Source: Shimia_B sp038525525
Lineage (GTDB): Bacteria > Pseudomonadota > Alphaproteobacteria > Rhodobacterales > Rhodobacteraceae
Direction: 5' to 3'
NCBI GenBank assembly: GCA_038525525.1
Contig: JBCBHO010000004.1
Span: forward strand, 124,001 to 188,000
DNA: 64,000 nt
Below the pieces are notes generated by a model, which did no database searches, was not told the DNA's origin, and saw only the letters and a list, made by a program, of their open reading frames with translations. The position numbers and the translations under genes are program-made. Position 1 is the stretch's first letter, and every line of letters starts with the position of its first letter. This document shows, in pieces, positions 1 to 7,580 of this stretch.

Positions 1-40
1 GCAAGGCCATGCGGGCTGAGGTCATTGAGCCCAAACGAGA

Positions 41-62
41 TCAGCCGCCCGAAGGCGGCTGA
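41..62 (-). terminator. Hairpin 3' of the curlin-repeat gene
   Basis: A perfect 9-bp stem (41-49 with 54-62) closes a 4-nt loop that reads UUCG on the minus strand. It lies 28 bp past the stop of the minus-strand curlin gene. The minus-strand sequence after it is only weakly U-rich, so it may stabilise the mRNA 3' end rather than terminate alone. Confidence 0.55.
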
Positions 63-89
63 CGGTGTTTCCAGAAAGGTCGGAGCTGC

Positions 90-1394
90 TTACTGGCTGA
101 TGCCAGCGTTGTTGCTGCTGCCCGTCTGAGAGAGGTTGGCGATGTTGCTGTCGCCGGCTTGCGCGACAGCGAACTGGTTCATGTTGCCGCCGGACACGCT
201 CACAGTTGCGAAGTTGTCCGAGCCGATCTGCGATCCCGCAAAATTCGACATGCTCGTGTCCATGACGGCATTGAAGAGGTTGCCCGCGCCGTCCTGCGTG
301 ATGGTGCCGTTCGTCAGACCCACGGCATCCGCGGCCCCGCTGAAGAGCCCCACGCCGTTGCCGTCACCGGTCAGGTCGAAAGAGACACCGAACCCGTCCG
401 AGCCGTCACCATTGGTGCCCGACTGGGTGATCGAAAGCTCGTTCGACGAGCCAACGATGGAGACGTCCGCGAAGTTCGTGCCCACCTGCGAGATGCCCAC
501 GTTGTTGAAGTTGCCGCCGACCACGGCCAGCGTCACGAGGTTGGACGTGCCCGACTGGGAGATGCCCAAGTCGTTGTCGCTGCCTGTGACCGTAACGCTG
601 CCGACATCGTTGCCGTCACCATCCTGATAGATGCCGAAGGAGTTGTTATTTCCGGACACCACAACGTTGATGCTATTGTCGCCGTCGGCGACACCGAAGA
701 GCCCGCCTTGGCCGACTTTGGTACCTTCATCTCCCCCAGCAGCCGCGAGTGCAAAACCCGAAAGATCACGCCGACCGTTATTATCGCCGCTGATGGTCAA
801 ATTGATCGTATTGTCACCGACGTCGCCGTCCGTGAACTGGCGGCTGCTGTCGAGGCGGTTGCTGTCGCCGGTCATCTGGATGGTGGCGCTGTTGGAGCCG
901 GAGTTACCCGTGCGTTGGAATATCTGGCCGATCTCGTTCGATCCGGTCGTCGCGCCCAGACCATCATCAGAGCCTTGCAGGACCGTGAGGCTGTTTGACG
1001 AGCCGCTGGACCCGCGCGATTCCTGCCCCGTGGATCCCACAAGATTGTTGTCGCCAAGCTGTGTGAAGACCGCATCGTTGCCATCGCCCCTAAACGACTG
1101 CTGCCGGGATTGTGCGCCTGATACTCCGATCCGGTTGTTATCACCCTGCTGCAGAATGACGAGGCTATTCCCAAGACCGTTTGTGGTGACCTGTCTGAAA
1201 GGCCGGTCGAGGCCCACGCCGCTGGCGGAGTCTTGGCCAACGGAGTTGTCAGTCCCGTCCTGTGTAATTAGAGCCGAGTTGCTCGAAACCTCGCCGGCGT
1301 CTTGGGCGAGAAAGGTCGAGTTGTCATCCGCCCAGGCCGACGCGAAACACAATGACAGGGCGGTCGTCGTCGCTAGCAATCTGGTGGTCTTCAT
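90..1394 (-). CDS. Secreted curlin-repeat (CsgA/CsgB-like) protein
   Basis: This 434-aa protein starts with a signal peptide (KTTRLLATTTALSLCFASAWA, cleavage probably after residue 22). The remainder is Asn, Gly, Ser and Gln rich and made of imperfect 20-25-residue repeats. At least eleven carry the curlin signature Q-x-G-x-x-N (for example TQDGTDN, QQGDNN, TQLGDNN, SQSGTSN, AQAGDSN). Curlin repeats fold as stacked beta strands and form surface amyloid fibres, so a role in adhesion or biofilm matrix is inferred. It is much longer than E. coli CsgA (about 150 aa). No csgE, csgF or csgG homologue lies in the window. The start is backed by GGGAG just upstream of ATG. Confidence 0.85.
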   Translation of the reverse strand: MKTTRLLATTTALSLCFASAWADDNSTFLAQDAGEVSSNSALITQDGTDNSVGQDSASGVGLDRPFRQVTTNGLGNSLVILQQGDNNRIGVSGAQSRQQSFRGDGNDAVFTQLGDNNLVGSTGQESRGSSGSSNSLTVLQGSDDGLGATTGSNEIGQIFQRTGNSGSNSATIQMTGDSNRLDSSRQFTDGDVGDNTINLTISGDNNGRRDLSGFALAAAGGDEGTKVGQGGLFGVADGDNSINVVVSGNNNSFGIYQDGDGNDVGSVTVTGSDNDLGISQSGTSNLVTLAVVGGNFNNVGISQVGTNFADVSIVGSSNELSITQSGTNGDGSDGFGVSFDLTGDGNGVGLFSGAADAVGLTNGTITQDGAGNLFNAVMDTSMSNFAGSQIGSDNFATVSVSGGNMNQFAVAQAGDSNIANLSQTGSSNNAGISQ

Positions 1395-1574
1395 AAGTCA
1401 CTCCCTTTTGCCTCTCCCTGAACATCGCGGGAGCCAAACATTGACACAATTAAATCCGTTCCCCGGAGCAAAGTGCTGCCCACCCCAAACGGCTAACAAG
1501 AAATTTCCGTTTCTTGAAGCAGAGTTATTGGAATTCTCCCGAGGCGCCGAATGGCTTCCCAGAGCGCTTAAAAA

Positions 1575-1589
1575 TTGCACAAAATGCAA
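1575..1589 (-). terminator. Weak hairpin with U run after livM
   Basis: The minus strand reads TTGCA, a 5-nt loop, TGCAA and then five T. The stem is short and AT-rich, so this is only a possible terminator for the liv operon, about 50 bp past livM and upstream of the curlin gene on the same strand. Confidence 0.3.
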
Positions 1590-1640
1590 CTTGCGCGGGT
1601 ATGCGCCCTCAACAGTACCCCACATTCGCCACAATTGACC

Positions 1641-2957
1641 TCACCGTTCGGGTATGAGCCCCCGTGGGAAGAAGCGCAGCATCAGGAGCAGCACGAGGCC
1701 CATCGTCAGGAGCCGCATGTGCGGCGCGCCGGCGAGGAGGTGGGTCTCCAGCGCCGAGCCGTCGGGCAGGGGGGCCGTGATGACCTCCATGATCAAGGCA
1801 GCACCCACCTCCACCTGAACCCAGAGGAACCAGATGATGAAGCCGCCGAGCACGGCGCCGAAATTGTTGCCAGAGCCGCCCACGATCACCATCACCCAGA
1901 TGAGGAAGGTGAAGCGCAGCGGCTGATAGGCGGACGGCGTGAGCTGGCTGTCGAGCGTCGTCATCATTGCGCCCGCCATGCCGAGGATCGCCGAGCCCAG
2001 CACGAAGATTTGGAGATGGCGCGCGGTGACGTCCTTGCCCATGGCCTCGGCGGCGGTCTCGTTGTCCCGGATCGCGCGCATCATCCGCCCCCAGGGGGAG
2101 TTCAGCGCGAGCTGCGCGAGGACGAGAATGAGCACGAGCACGATGGTGAAGAGGATCGTCCATTCGAGCCGGACCTGGAGAGTGGAGGCGGCCACGATGT
2201 CGAGGCCGAAGGCATCGGCCCGTTCGGCGAAGGCTGGGTCGGCCTGCAAATCGACTTCGTAGGACACGGGGCGCGGGATACCCACGACGTTCTTGACGCC
2301 GCGGGAGAGCCAGTCCTCCGCCTTCAGGATGGCGATGATGATTTCTGCGATCCCCAGCGTGGCGATGGCGAGGTAGTCGGAGCGGAGGCCGAGCGCTGTC
2401 TTCCCGATCACCCAGGCCGCGCCCGCCGCGATGAGCCCGCCCGCGGGCCAGGCCAGGATCATGCCGGTCCCGTCGAGCCCGAACCCGCCGAGATAGCCCG
2501 TGCCGGCCGGGTTCACCGCCTCGATGGCGTCCCGCGCCGGATCGAAGAACGTCCGGTAGACGAGAAAGCCCACCACCACGATCCCGAGCACGGCGAGGCT
2601 CCGCGTCCAGCCCGGCGCGAGGTGGCGGTAGGCCACGATGGCGGCCACGATGGTGGCGGCGCCCAGCGTCATGGCGATGGCCATGCCCCCGCCGCCCGCC
2701 GCGATGGCCTCCGTCGTGGGCGGCATACCGATCAGCACGGCCGCGAGCCCGCCCAACGCCACGAAGCCCATGACCCCGATGTTGAAGAGCCCGGCAAAGC
2801 CCCATTGCAGGTTCACCCCGAGCGACATGATCGCGCTCACGAGCCCCATGTTCAGAAGCACGAGCGCCGTGTTCACCCCCTGGAAGTACCCGGTCCCGAG
2901 GATGAGCACCGCCACGAGGCCAAAGAGACCGAGATCGCGCGCAGACAGCTGGCTCAT
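1641..2957 (-). CDS. livM: Branched-chain amino acid/amide ABC transporter permease LivM
   Basis: This 438-aa integral membrane protein is the second permease of a HAAT-type (Liv/Urt/Fmd-like) importer. It has many hydrophobic segments. The typical LivM loop lies in its second half, where the stretch WGRMMRAIRDNETAAEAMG resembles the EAA motif that contacts the ATPase. The start MSQLSARDLG was chosen because its ATG overlaps the livH stop as ATGA; an upstream extension would run through livH in another frame. It is longer than E. coli LivM because of an extra hydrophobic and loop segment around residues 65-125. The substrate cannot be fixed from sequence. Confidence 0.9.
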   Translation of the reverse strand: MSQLSARDLGLFGLVAVLILGTGYFQGVNTALVLLNMGLVSAIMSLGVNLQWGFAGLFNIGVMGFVALGGLAAVLIGMPPTTEAIAAGGGGMAIAMTLGAATIVAAIVAYRHLAPGWTRSLAVLGIVVVGFLVYRTFFDPARDAIEAVNPAGTGYLGGFGLDGTGMILAWPAGGLIAAGAAWVIGKTALGLRSDYLAIATLGIAEIIIAILKAEDWLSRGVKNVVGIPRPVSYEVDLQADPAFAERADAFGLDIVAASTLQVRLEWTILFTIVLVLILVLAQLALNSPWGRMMRAIRDNETAAEAMGKDVTARHLQIFVLGSAILGMAGAMMTTLDSQLTPSAYQPLRFTFLIWVMVIVGGSGNNFGAVLGGFIIWFLWVQVEVGAALIMEVITAPLPDGSALETHLLAGAPHMRLLTMGLVLLLMLRFFPRGLIPER

Positions 2958-3967
2958 AGCGCCTTCCCCTTCATGATGCCGGTGGGCTTGAAGAGGAGCA
3001 CGATCACTAGGATCGCGAAGCTCACCGCGAATTTGTAGTCGGTGGTCAGAAGCTGCACGAGCCCGTCCGGCTCCAGCCGCTCGGGCAGGAGGTAGGCCAG
3101 CACCTTCCGGAGCGGGTAGGTCAGCGCGATCTCGGCAAAGGCGATGACGAAGCCGCCCACGATGGCGCCCACTGGCGAGCCAAGCCCGCCTACGATGGCC
3201 GCCGCGAAGATCGGCAGGAGCAGCTGGAAATAGGTGAAGGCCTTGTAGGACTTGTCGAGCCCGTAGAGCGTCCCGGCGGTGGTGGCGAGCGCGGCCACCA
3301 CGATCCATGTCACGGCGACGACCTTCTCGGGGTTGATGCCGGAAAGGAGCGCCAGGTCCTCGTTGTCGGAAAAGGCGCGCATGGATTTCCCCGTGCGCGT
3401 GCGGTTGAGGAAGTAGAAGAGCGCGGCTACCGCGATCACCGCCACCACGATGGTGATGGCCTGCGACGTGCGGAAGGCGAGCCCCTCGTCGAGCCCCGTG
3501 GCATCGCGGAAATCCCGCGCGCGGATGATGAAGCGCTCGCCATCGGCGAAACGGATGTCATCGACCCCGATGATGAAGCGCGTCACGCCATTGAGGACAA
3601 ACATCACTCCCATGGAGACGATCACGAGGATGACGGGCGAGGCCTTCTGCCGCCGGTAGAACCGGTAGACCGAGCGATCGGTGAAGAGCACCATGAGCGC
3701 GCAGGCCCCGATCCCCAGCGGCAGCGCCAGAAGCGCCGTGGGGAGCGGGCCCAGCGAGAGCCCCAGCCCCTGCATCCACCACGTGAAGAGGATCACGAAC
3801 ATCGTGCCGAAGGCCATCGTGTCCCCATGGGCGAAGTTCGAGAACCGCAGGATCGAATAGACCAGCGTCACCCCCAGCGCGCCGAGCGCCAGCTGCGAGC
3901 CATAGGCCACCCCCGGGATGACGATGAAATTCAGGATCACGATGATCGCGTTCAGGATATCCGTCAT
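2954..3967 (-). CDS. livH: Branched-chain amino acid/amide ABC transporter permease LivH
   Basis: This 337-aa protein has the LivH features: an N-terminal stretch with LALGALGVTLVYSILRFSNFAHG, several membrane segments, and near the C-terminus GGLGSPVGAIVGGFVIAFAE. It is the membrane partner of LivM. Its ATG overlaps the stop of the small gene upstream (ATGA at 3964-3967) and its stop overlaps livM, so the three genes are translationally coupled. It carries a larger loop (around residues 120-160) than short LivH proteins. Confidence 0.9.
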   Translation of the reverse strand: MTDILNAIIVILNFIVIPGVAYGSQLALGALGVTLVYSILRFSNFAHGDTMAFGTMFVILFTWWMQGLGLSLGPLPTALLALPLGIGACALMVLFTDRSVYRFYRRQKASPVILVIVSMGVMFVLNGVTRFIIGVDDIRFADGERFIIRARDFRDATGLDEGLAFRTSQAITIVVAVIAVAALFYFLNRTRTGKSMRAFSDNEDLALLSGINPEKVVAVTWIVVAALATTAGTLYGLDKSYKAFTYFQLLLPIFAAAIVGGLGSPVGAIVGGFVIAFAEIALTYPLRKVLAYLLPERLEPDGLVQLLTTDYKFAVSFAILVIVLLFKPTGIMKGKAL

Positions 3968-4407
3968 TTACAGGCCCCTAGATAGGTGATCGCCATCTCC
4001 GCCGCGGGCATGTGAAACGTCAGCCATGCCGCCTCGTCCGTGTAGGTCAGGTGCAGGCTGTCCCCGGTCTCCGACACGAAGGCCGTGACGTTGTGTGGCG
4101 CCGTGCCCGCCGTGTTGGAGTAAAGGCCGGGAAAGGTGCCGAACACTGTCTCCACCATCGCGCGCGCCGCTCCCGCATCTGTGGTGACGCTGGCCTCGAA
4201 AGCGCTCACCGAACAGGCCTCGCCCGCAATACACTCCCGGTCGAATGTGCAGTCCACGGCCGCCGCCGCCGCGGTGCCTGCGCTGGCCAAATAGAGTGCC
4301 AGCCCCCGCTTCCAATGGCCAAAAATACTCCCGCCGGAGGCAGACACGCCGCGTGCCCCGCGCGCGCCGTCCCGGCAAGGCACCGTTACCGCGCCATCAC
4401 CCACCAA
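3964..4407 (-). CDS. Small secreted protein of unknown function inside the liv operon
   Basis: This protein has up to 147 residues and I do not recognise the family. A hydrophobic Ala-rich stretch (LALYLASAGTAAAAA) looks like the core of a signal peptide. The mature part has four Cys (CTFDREC, ACS, GAC at the C-terminus), suggesting a periplasmic protein. The start is unsure: TTG at 4407 has GGAGG seven bases upstream but overlaps livF by 11 bp and would translate a dispersed repeat (4309-4341). GTG at 4347 gives a more usual signal peptide. The stop overlaps the livH ATG, so it belongs to the operon. Confidence 0.6.
   Translation of the reverse strand: MVGDGAVTVPCRDGARGARGVSASGGSIFGHWKRGLALYLASAGTAAAAAVDCTFDRECIAGEACSVSAFEASVTTDAGAARAMVETVFGTFPGLYSNTAGTAPHNVTAFVSETGDSLHLTYTDEAAWLTFHMPAAEMAITYLGACK
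4309..4341 (-). repeat. Copy of the CCTCCGGCGG(G)AGTAT dispersed element
   Basis: The minus strand reads GCCTCCGGCGGGAGTATTT followed by TTGGCCATTGGAAG. The same core is seen at 32125, 52902 and 63274, and related sequence at 40973. Here it sits at the 5' end of a small gene in the liv operon, which argues that the real coding start may be downstream of, or just at, the element. Confidence 0.55.
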
Positions 4408-5218
4408 GGAACGACCTCCGCACCTCGGGATCCGCGAGCAGCTCCTGCCCCGTCCCGGTATAGGCGTTGCGCCCCTGGACGAGGACGTAGCCCTTGTCGG
4501 CGATCTCGAGGGCCTGGCGCGCGTTCTGCTCCACCATCAGGATCGAGATGCCGGTCTTGGCCACCTCGATGATCCGGTCGAAAAGCTCGTCCATCACGAT
4601 GGGGGAGACGCCCGCCGTGGGCTCGTCAAGCATGAGCACCTGCGGCTTCGTCATGAGCGCGCGGCCCACGGCCACTTGCTGCCGCTGCCCGCCCGACAAT
4701 TCGCCCGCGGGCTGGCGCCGCTTCTCGCGCAGGACCGGGAAAAGGTCGTAGACACTCTCCATCGTGCCTCGCGCGTCGTCGTCGCGGATGAAGGCGCCCA
4801 TCTCGAGGTTCTCCTCCACGGTCATGGAGGTGAAGATGTTGGAGGTCTGGGGCACGAAGCCCATGCCCTTTTGCACCCGGGCCTGGGGCGTGAGCGCGGT
4901 GATGTCCTCGCCCGCGAGGCGCACGGCGCCCTGGCGCACATCAAGCATCCCGAAGACCGCCTTCATCGCGGTGGACTTGCCCGCGCCGTTCGGCCCCACG
5001 ATGACGGCGATCTCGCCCTCGTTCACCGCGATGGTGCAGTCATGCAGGATATCCGCCCCCTTGCCGTAGCCGCCGGTCATGGCGTCGCCGATGAGGAACG
5101 GGTCGGGCCCGCCCACGGGGATGCTCACGCCCTGCGCGCCGCCCTCTACGGAGGCGCCGGGGCGCGGGTTCTGGATGGAATTATCGTGGTTGCCACGATC
5201 GCTGTAGGGGTCAGACAT
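4397..5218 (-). CDS. livF: Branched-chain amino acid/amide ABC transporter ATP-binding protein LivF
   Basis: This 273-aa cytoplasmic ATPase has Walker A GPNGAGKST, signature LSGGQRQQVAVGRAL, Walker B VLMLDEPTAGVSP and H-loop MVEQNARQ, which is the LivF form. The first roughly 45 residues (SDPYSDRGNHDNSIQNPRPG) are a non-conserved polar extension before the ATPase fold. I placed the start at MSDPYSDRG because GGAGG lies ten bases before it. The longer frame to 5269 would read through a palindromic repeat at 5239-5259. Confidence 0.9.
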   Translation of the reverse strand: MSDPYSDRGNHDNSIQNPRPGASVEGGAQGVSIPVGGPDPFLIGDAMTGGYGKGADILHDCTIAVNEGEIAVIVGPNGAGKSTAMKAVFGMLDVRQGAVRLAGEDITALTPQARVQKGMGFVPQTSNIFTSMTVEENLEMGAFIRDDDARGTMESVYDLFPVLREKRRQPAGELSGGQRQQVAVGRALMTKPQVLMLDEPTAGVSPIVMDELFDRIIEVAKTGISILMVEQNARQALEIADKGYVLVQGRNAYTGTGQELLADPEVRRSFLGG

Positions 5219-5238
5219 CTCCTGAGGACCTCCAACCG

Positions 5239-5259
5239 TCCCGGGCGTGACCCGGGACC
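5239..5259. repeat. 21-nt palindromic repeat, 8-bp stem and 5-nt loop
   Basis: GTCCCGGG-N5-CCCGGGAC lies between livG and livF. It has the same size and shape as the copies at 8710, 55792 and 55865, though its sequence differs at some stem positions. Confidence 0.5.
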
Positions 5260-5386
5260 TCTGTTTCAATTGTTAACGTCGGTTGAACGGCTGCGCTCGG
5301 CCCGCCGAACACGTTAACTTCAACCGCGCCCACGGGCAGCCATACGCGCGCCATACGCGATCCATACGGAAGCTTGCTGCCCATTT

Positions 5387-6163
5387 TCACGCCGTCTTCT
5401 TGTTCTTAACGCCGGTGCCGAGATAGGCCTCGATCACCTGCTCGTTCGATTTGATCTCGTCGATGGTGCCCTTGGCGAGCACCTTGCCCTCGGCCATCAC
5501 GATCACCGGATCGCAGAGCTTGCCGATGAAATCCATGTCATGCTCGATCACGCAGAAGGTGTAGCCGCGCTCCTTGTTCAGCCGCTGGATCGCGTCGGCG
5601 ATGGTCATCAGAAGCGTGCGGTTGACGCCCGCGCCCACCTCGTCGAGGAAGACGATCTTGGCGTCGACCATCATGGTGCGCCCGAGCTCGAGGAGCTTTT
5701 TCTGGCCGCCGGAGAGGTTCCCGGCCTTCTCGTAGGCGAGATGATCTATCGTAAGAAATTCAAGGACTTCGTCCGCCTTCTTCGCGAGTTCGCGCTCCTG
5801 CCGCCGGATCTCGCCACGGCGGAACCAGGCATTGATGAGCCTCTCGCCCGCCTGCGCGCCGGGCACCATCATCAGGTTCTCGCGCACGGTCATTGAGCTG
5901 AACTCGTGGGCGATCTGGAAGGTGCGGAGCAGGCCCTTGTGAAAGAGGTCATGGGGCGGCAGGCCCGTGATGTCCTCGCCCGCCATGGTGACGCGACCGC
6001 TCGTCGGCTCAAGATTGCCCGCGATCACGTTGAAAAGCGTGGTTTTTCCGGCGCCGTTCGGGCCGATCAGGCCCGTGATGGAGCCCTCTTCGATGGAGAG
6101 CGTCGCGCCATCGACGGCGTGGAAGCCGCCGAAATGCTTGTGCAGGTCATGGACCTCGATCAT
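5387..6163 (-). CDS. livG: Branched-chain amino acid/amide ABC transporter ATP-binding protein LivG
   Basis: This 258-aa ATPase has Walker A GPNGAGKTT, signature LSGGQKKLLELGRTMM, a Walker B segment IVFLDE and the LivG-type H-loop VIEHDMDF. It pairs with LivF to drive the LivH-LivM channel. The usual Pro after the Walker B DE is Val here (FLDEVGAGVN), which is uncommon for ABC ATPases, although the catalytic Glu is kept. It is separated from livK by a strong hairpin at 6183-6209 and from livF by about 170 bp carrying a palindromic repeat. Confidence 0.9.
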   Translation of the reverse strand: MIEVHDLHKHFGGFHAVDGATLSIEEGSITGLIGPNGAGKTTLFNVIAGNLEPTSGRVTMAGEDITGLPPHDLFHKGLLRTFQIAHEFSSMTVRENLMMVPGAQAGERLINAWFRRGEIRRQERELAKKADEVLEFLTIDHLAYEKAGNLSGGQKKLLELGRTMMVDAKIVFLDEVGAGVNRTLLMTIADAIQRLNKERGYTFCVIEHDMDFIGKLCDPVIVMAEGKVLAKGTIDEIKSNEQVIEAYLGTGVKNKKTA

Positions 6164-6182
6164 GGGGGATGCCCTCTTATGC

Positions 6183-6209
6183 GAACAGCCCGGAAAAACC
6201 GGGCTGTTC
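6183..6209 (-). terminator. Strong hairpin between livK and livG
   Basis: An 11-bp perfect stem (6183-6193 with 6199-6209) encloses a loop of five T on the minus strand. No U run follows, so it is more likely an mRNA-stabilising or partial-termination hairpin that keeps the binding-protein transcript more abundant than the rest of the operon. That role is inferred from well-known binding-protein operons. Confidence 0.6.
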
Positions 6210-6228
6210 AGTGGCTTGCGTATGGATC

Positions 6229-7419
6229 TTAGCGGAAGTTGACGGTGACGTTCTCGCCGTCCTGCACTTCGATCTCGCGGTAGGAGCCGGCGCTCTCGCC
6301 GGGCCCGATGAGTTCCACGGCGGAGCCGCCCTGGTAGTCGATGTCCTCACCCGCGCGCACGGCGGCGAGCGCCTCGGCGAGCTGGCCCGGGAAGAACTGG
6401 GTGCCCGGCGCGTTGGCGACGTTGAGGATCTCGGCTGCGTAATCAGCGGGATCGGCAGAGCCGGCCGCTTCCATGGCGAGCATGAAGATCGCCGCCGCGT
6501 CGTAGGACTCGGGCGTGTAGGGCGAGGTGCCGTCAAAGCCGTTGGCTTCGCCGAGCGCACCCATAGCGTCCGCGCCTTCGCCGCCGGAGCCTGCGATCTG
6601 GCCGAAGGACCCGTTGAGATCCGGTCCAACGTTTGCGGGCAGGCTGTCGCCGATCATGCCGCCGGGCAGGCCGAACGTGTCCCATGCGCCGGCGTCGAGC
6701 GAGGCGCGGATGATGCCGAGGCCGCCCTGGTCGAGGTAGCCCGCCACGACGAGGAGCTCACCGCCCGCCGCGTCGAGTTCGGCGATTTCTGCGGAGTAGT
6801 CCGCGCGGCCGTCCTCATGGGCGGAGACGATGGTGACCTCGCCGCCGAGCGCTTCGAAGGAGGCCTGGATGGCGTCCGCGAGGCCCTTGCCGTAGTCGTT
6901 GTTGGTGTAGGTCAGCGCGATGGACTCGATGCCGCGCTCCACGAGGATGTCGGCCATGACCTGGCCCTCACGGGCGTCAGACGGGGCCGTGCGGAAGAAG
7001 AGGCCATTGTCCTCCACGGTGGAGAGGGCAGGCGACGTCGCAGACGGCGAGATCATCACCATGCCGTTCGGGATCGCCACGTTGGCGAGGATCGCGCCCG
7101 TGACACCGGAGCAGTCACCGCCCACGATGCCTGCGACGCCCTCGGCGATGAGGCGCTCGGCGTTGGAAGTGGCCAGCGCGTTGTCGATGCAGCCAGTGTC
7201 AGCGGACACGGCCTCGACCATGGCACCGTCGAGGATCCCGCCCGCGGCGTTCACTTCGCTCACGGCGAGCTCGGCACCGGCGCCCATGGGGCCGGTGAGG
7301 GATTCGATTGGGCCGGTGAAGCCGAAGAGGACGCCGAGCTTGATGGGGCTGTGGCCGTCAGCGCCCGCGGCGCCCGCCATAAGTGCCGTGGCCGCGGAAG
7401 CCAGAAGCAGCTTTTTCAT
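6229..7419 (-). CDS. livK: Periplasmic substrate-binding protein of the Liv-type ABC transporter
   Basis: This 396-aa protein has a signal peptide (KKLLLASAATALMAGAAGA) and then PIKLGVLFGFTGPIESLTGPM, the usual opening of type I Leu/Ile/Val- or amide-binding proteins. The middle contains ISPSATSPALS and a YTNNDYGKGLA motif, both typical. It binds the solute in the periplasm and delivers it to LivHM. It is the first gene of the minus-strand operon, with GGGAG ten bases before ATG. The ligand (branched-chain amino acid, amide or urea-like) cannot be told from sequence. Confidence 0.9.
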   Translation of the reverse strand: MKKLLLASAATALMAGAAGADGHSPIKLGVLFGFTGPIESLTGPMGAGAELAVSEVNAAGGILDGAMVEAVSADTGCIDNALATSNAERLIAEGVAGIVGGDCSGVTGAILANVAIPNGMVMISPSATSPALSTVEDNGLFFRTAPSDAREGQVMADILVERGIESIALTYTNNDYGKGLADAIQASFEALGGEVTIVSAHEDGRADYSAEIAELDAAGGELLVVAGYLDQGGLGIIRASLDAGAWDTFGLPGGMIGDSLPANVGPDLNGSFGQIAGSGGEGADAMGALGEANGFDGTSPYTPESYDAAAIFMLAMEAAGSADPADYAAEILNVANAPGTQFFPGQLAEALAAVRAGEDIDYQGGSAVELIGPGESAGSYREIEVQDGENVTVNFR

Positions 7420-7580
7420 TGGTTAGTCTCCCAGTTGGATTGTTTTCCAGCGCGTAAGGTACCCACCACGTTGGAAAAGGAAAGCAGGTTTCAGCAAGCG
7501 ACGTGGCGCGAATTCTCAAAAAGGTGAGGGGCGCGATCCGGATTCGTCCCTACTTTACCCATCAAAGAGGAGTTCTGCCG

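Noticed and set aside
1398..1634. 78-codon frame on the minus strand in front of the curlin gene
   Set aside because: No ribosome site, no recognisable features, and it fills what should be the curlin promoter and leader.
1575..3038. Open frame of 487 codons on the plus strand opposite livM
   Set aside because: Very rich in His, Glu, Arg and Asp, typical of the antisense of a hydrophobic membrane protein.
5274..5288. TTAA-N7-TGAA upstream of livF as a CtrA box
   Set aside because: The second half has a mismatch and the liv operon is not an expected target; single near-matches are common.
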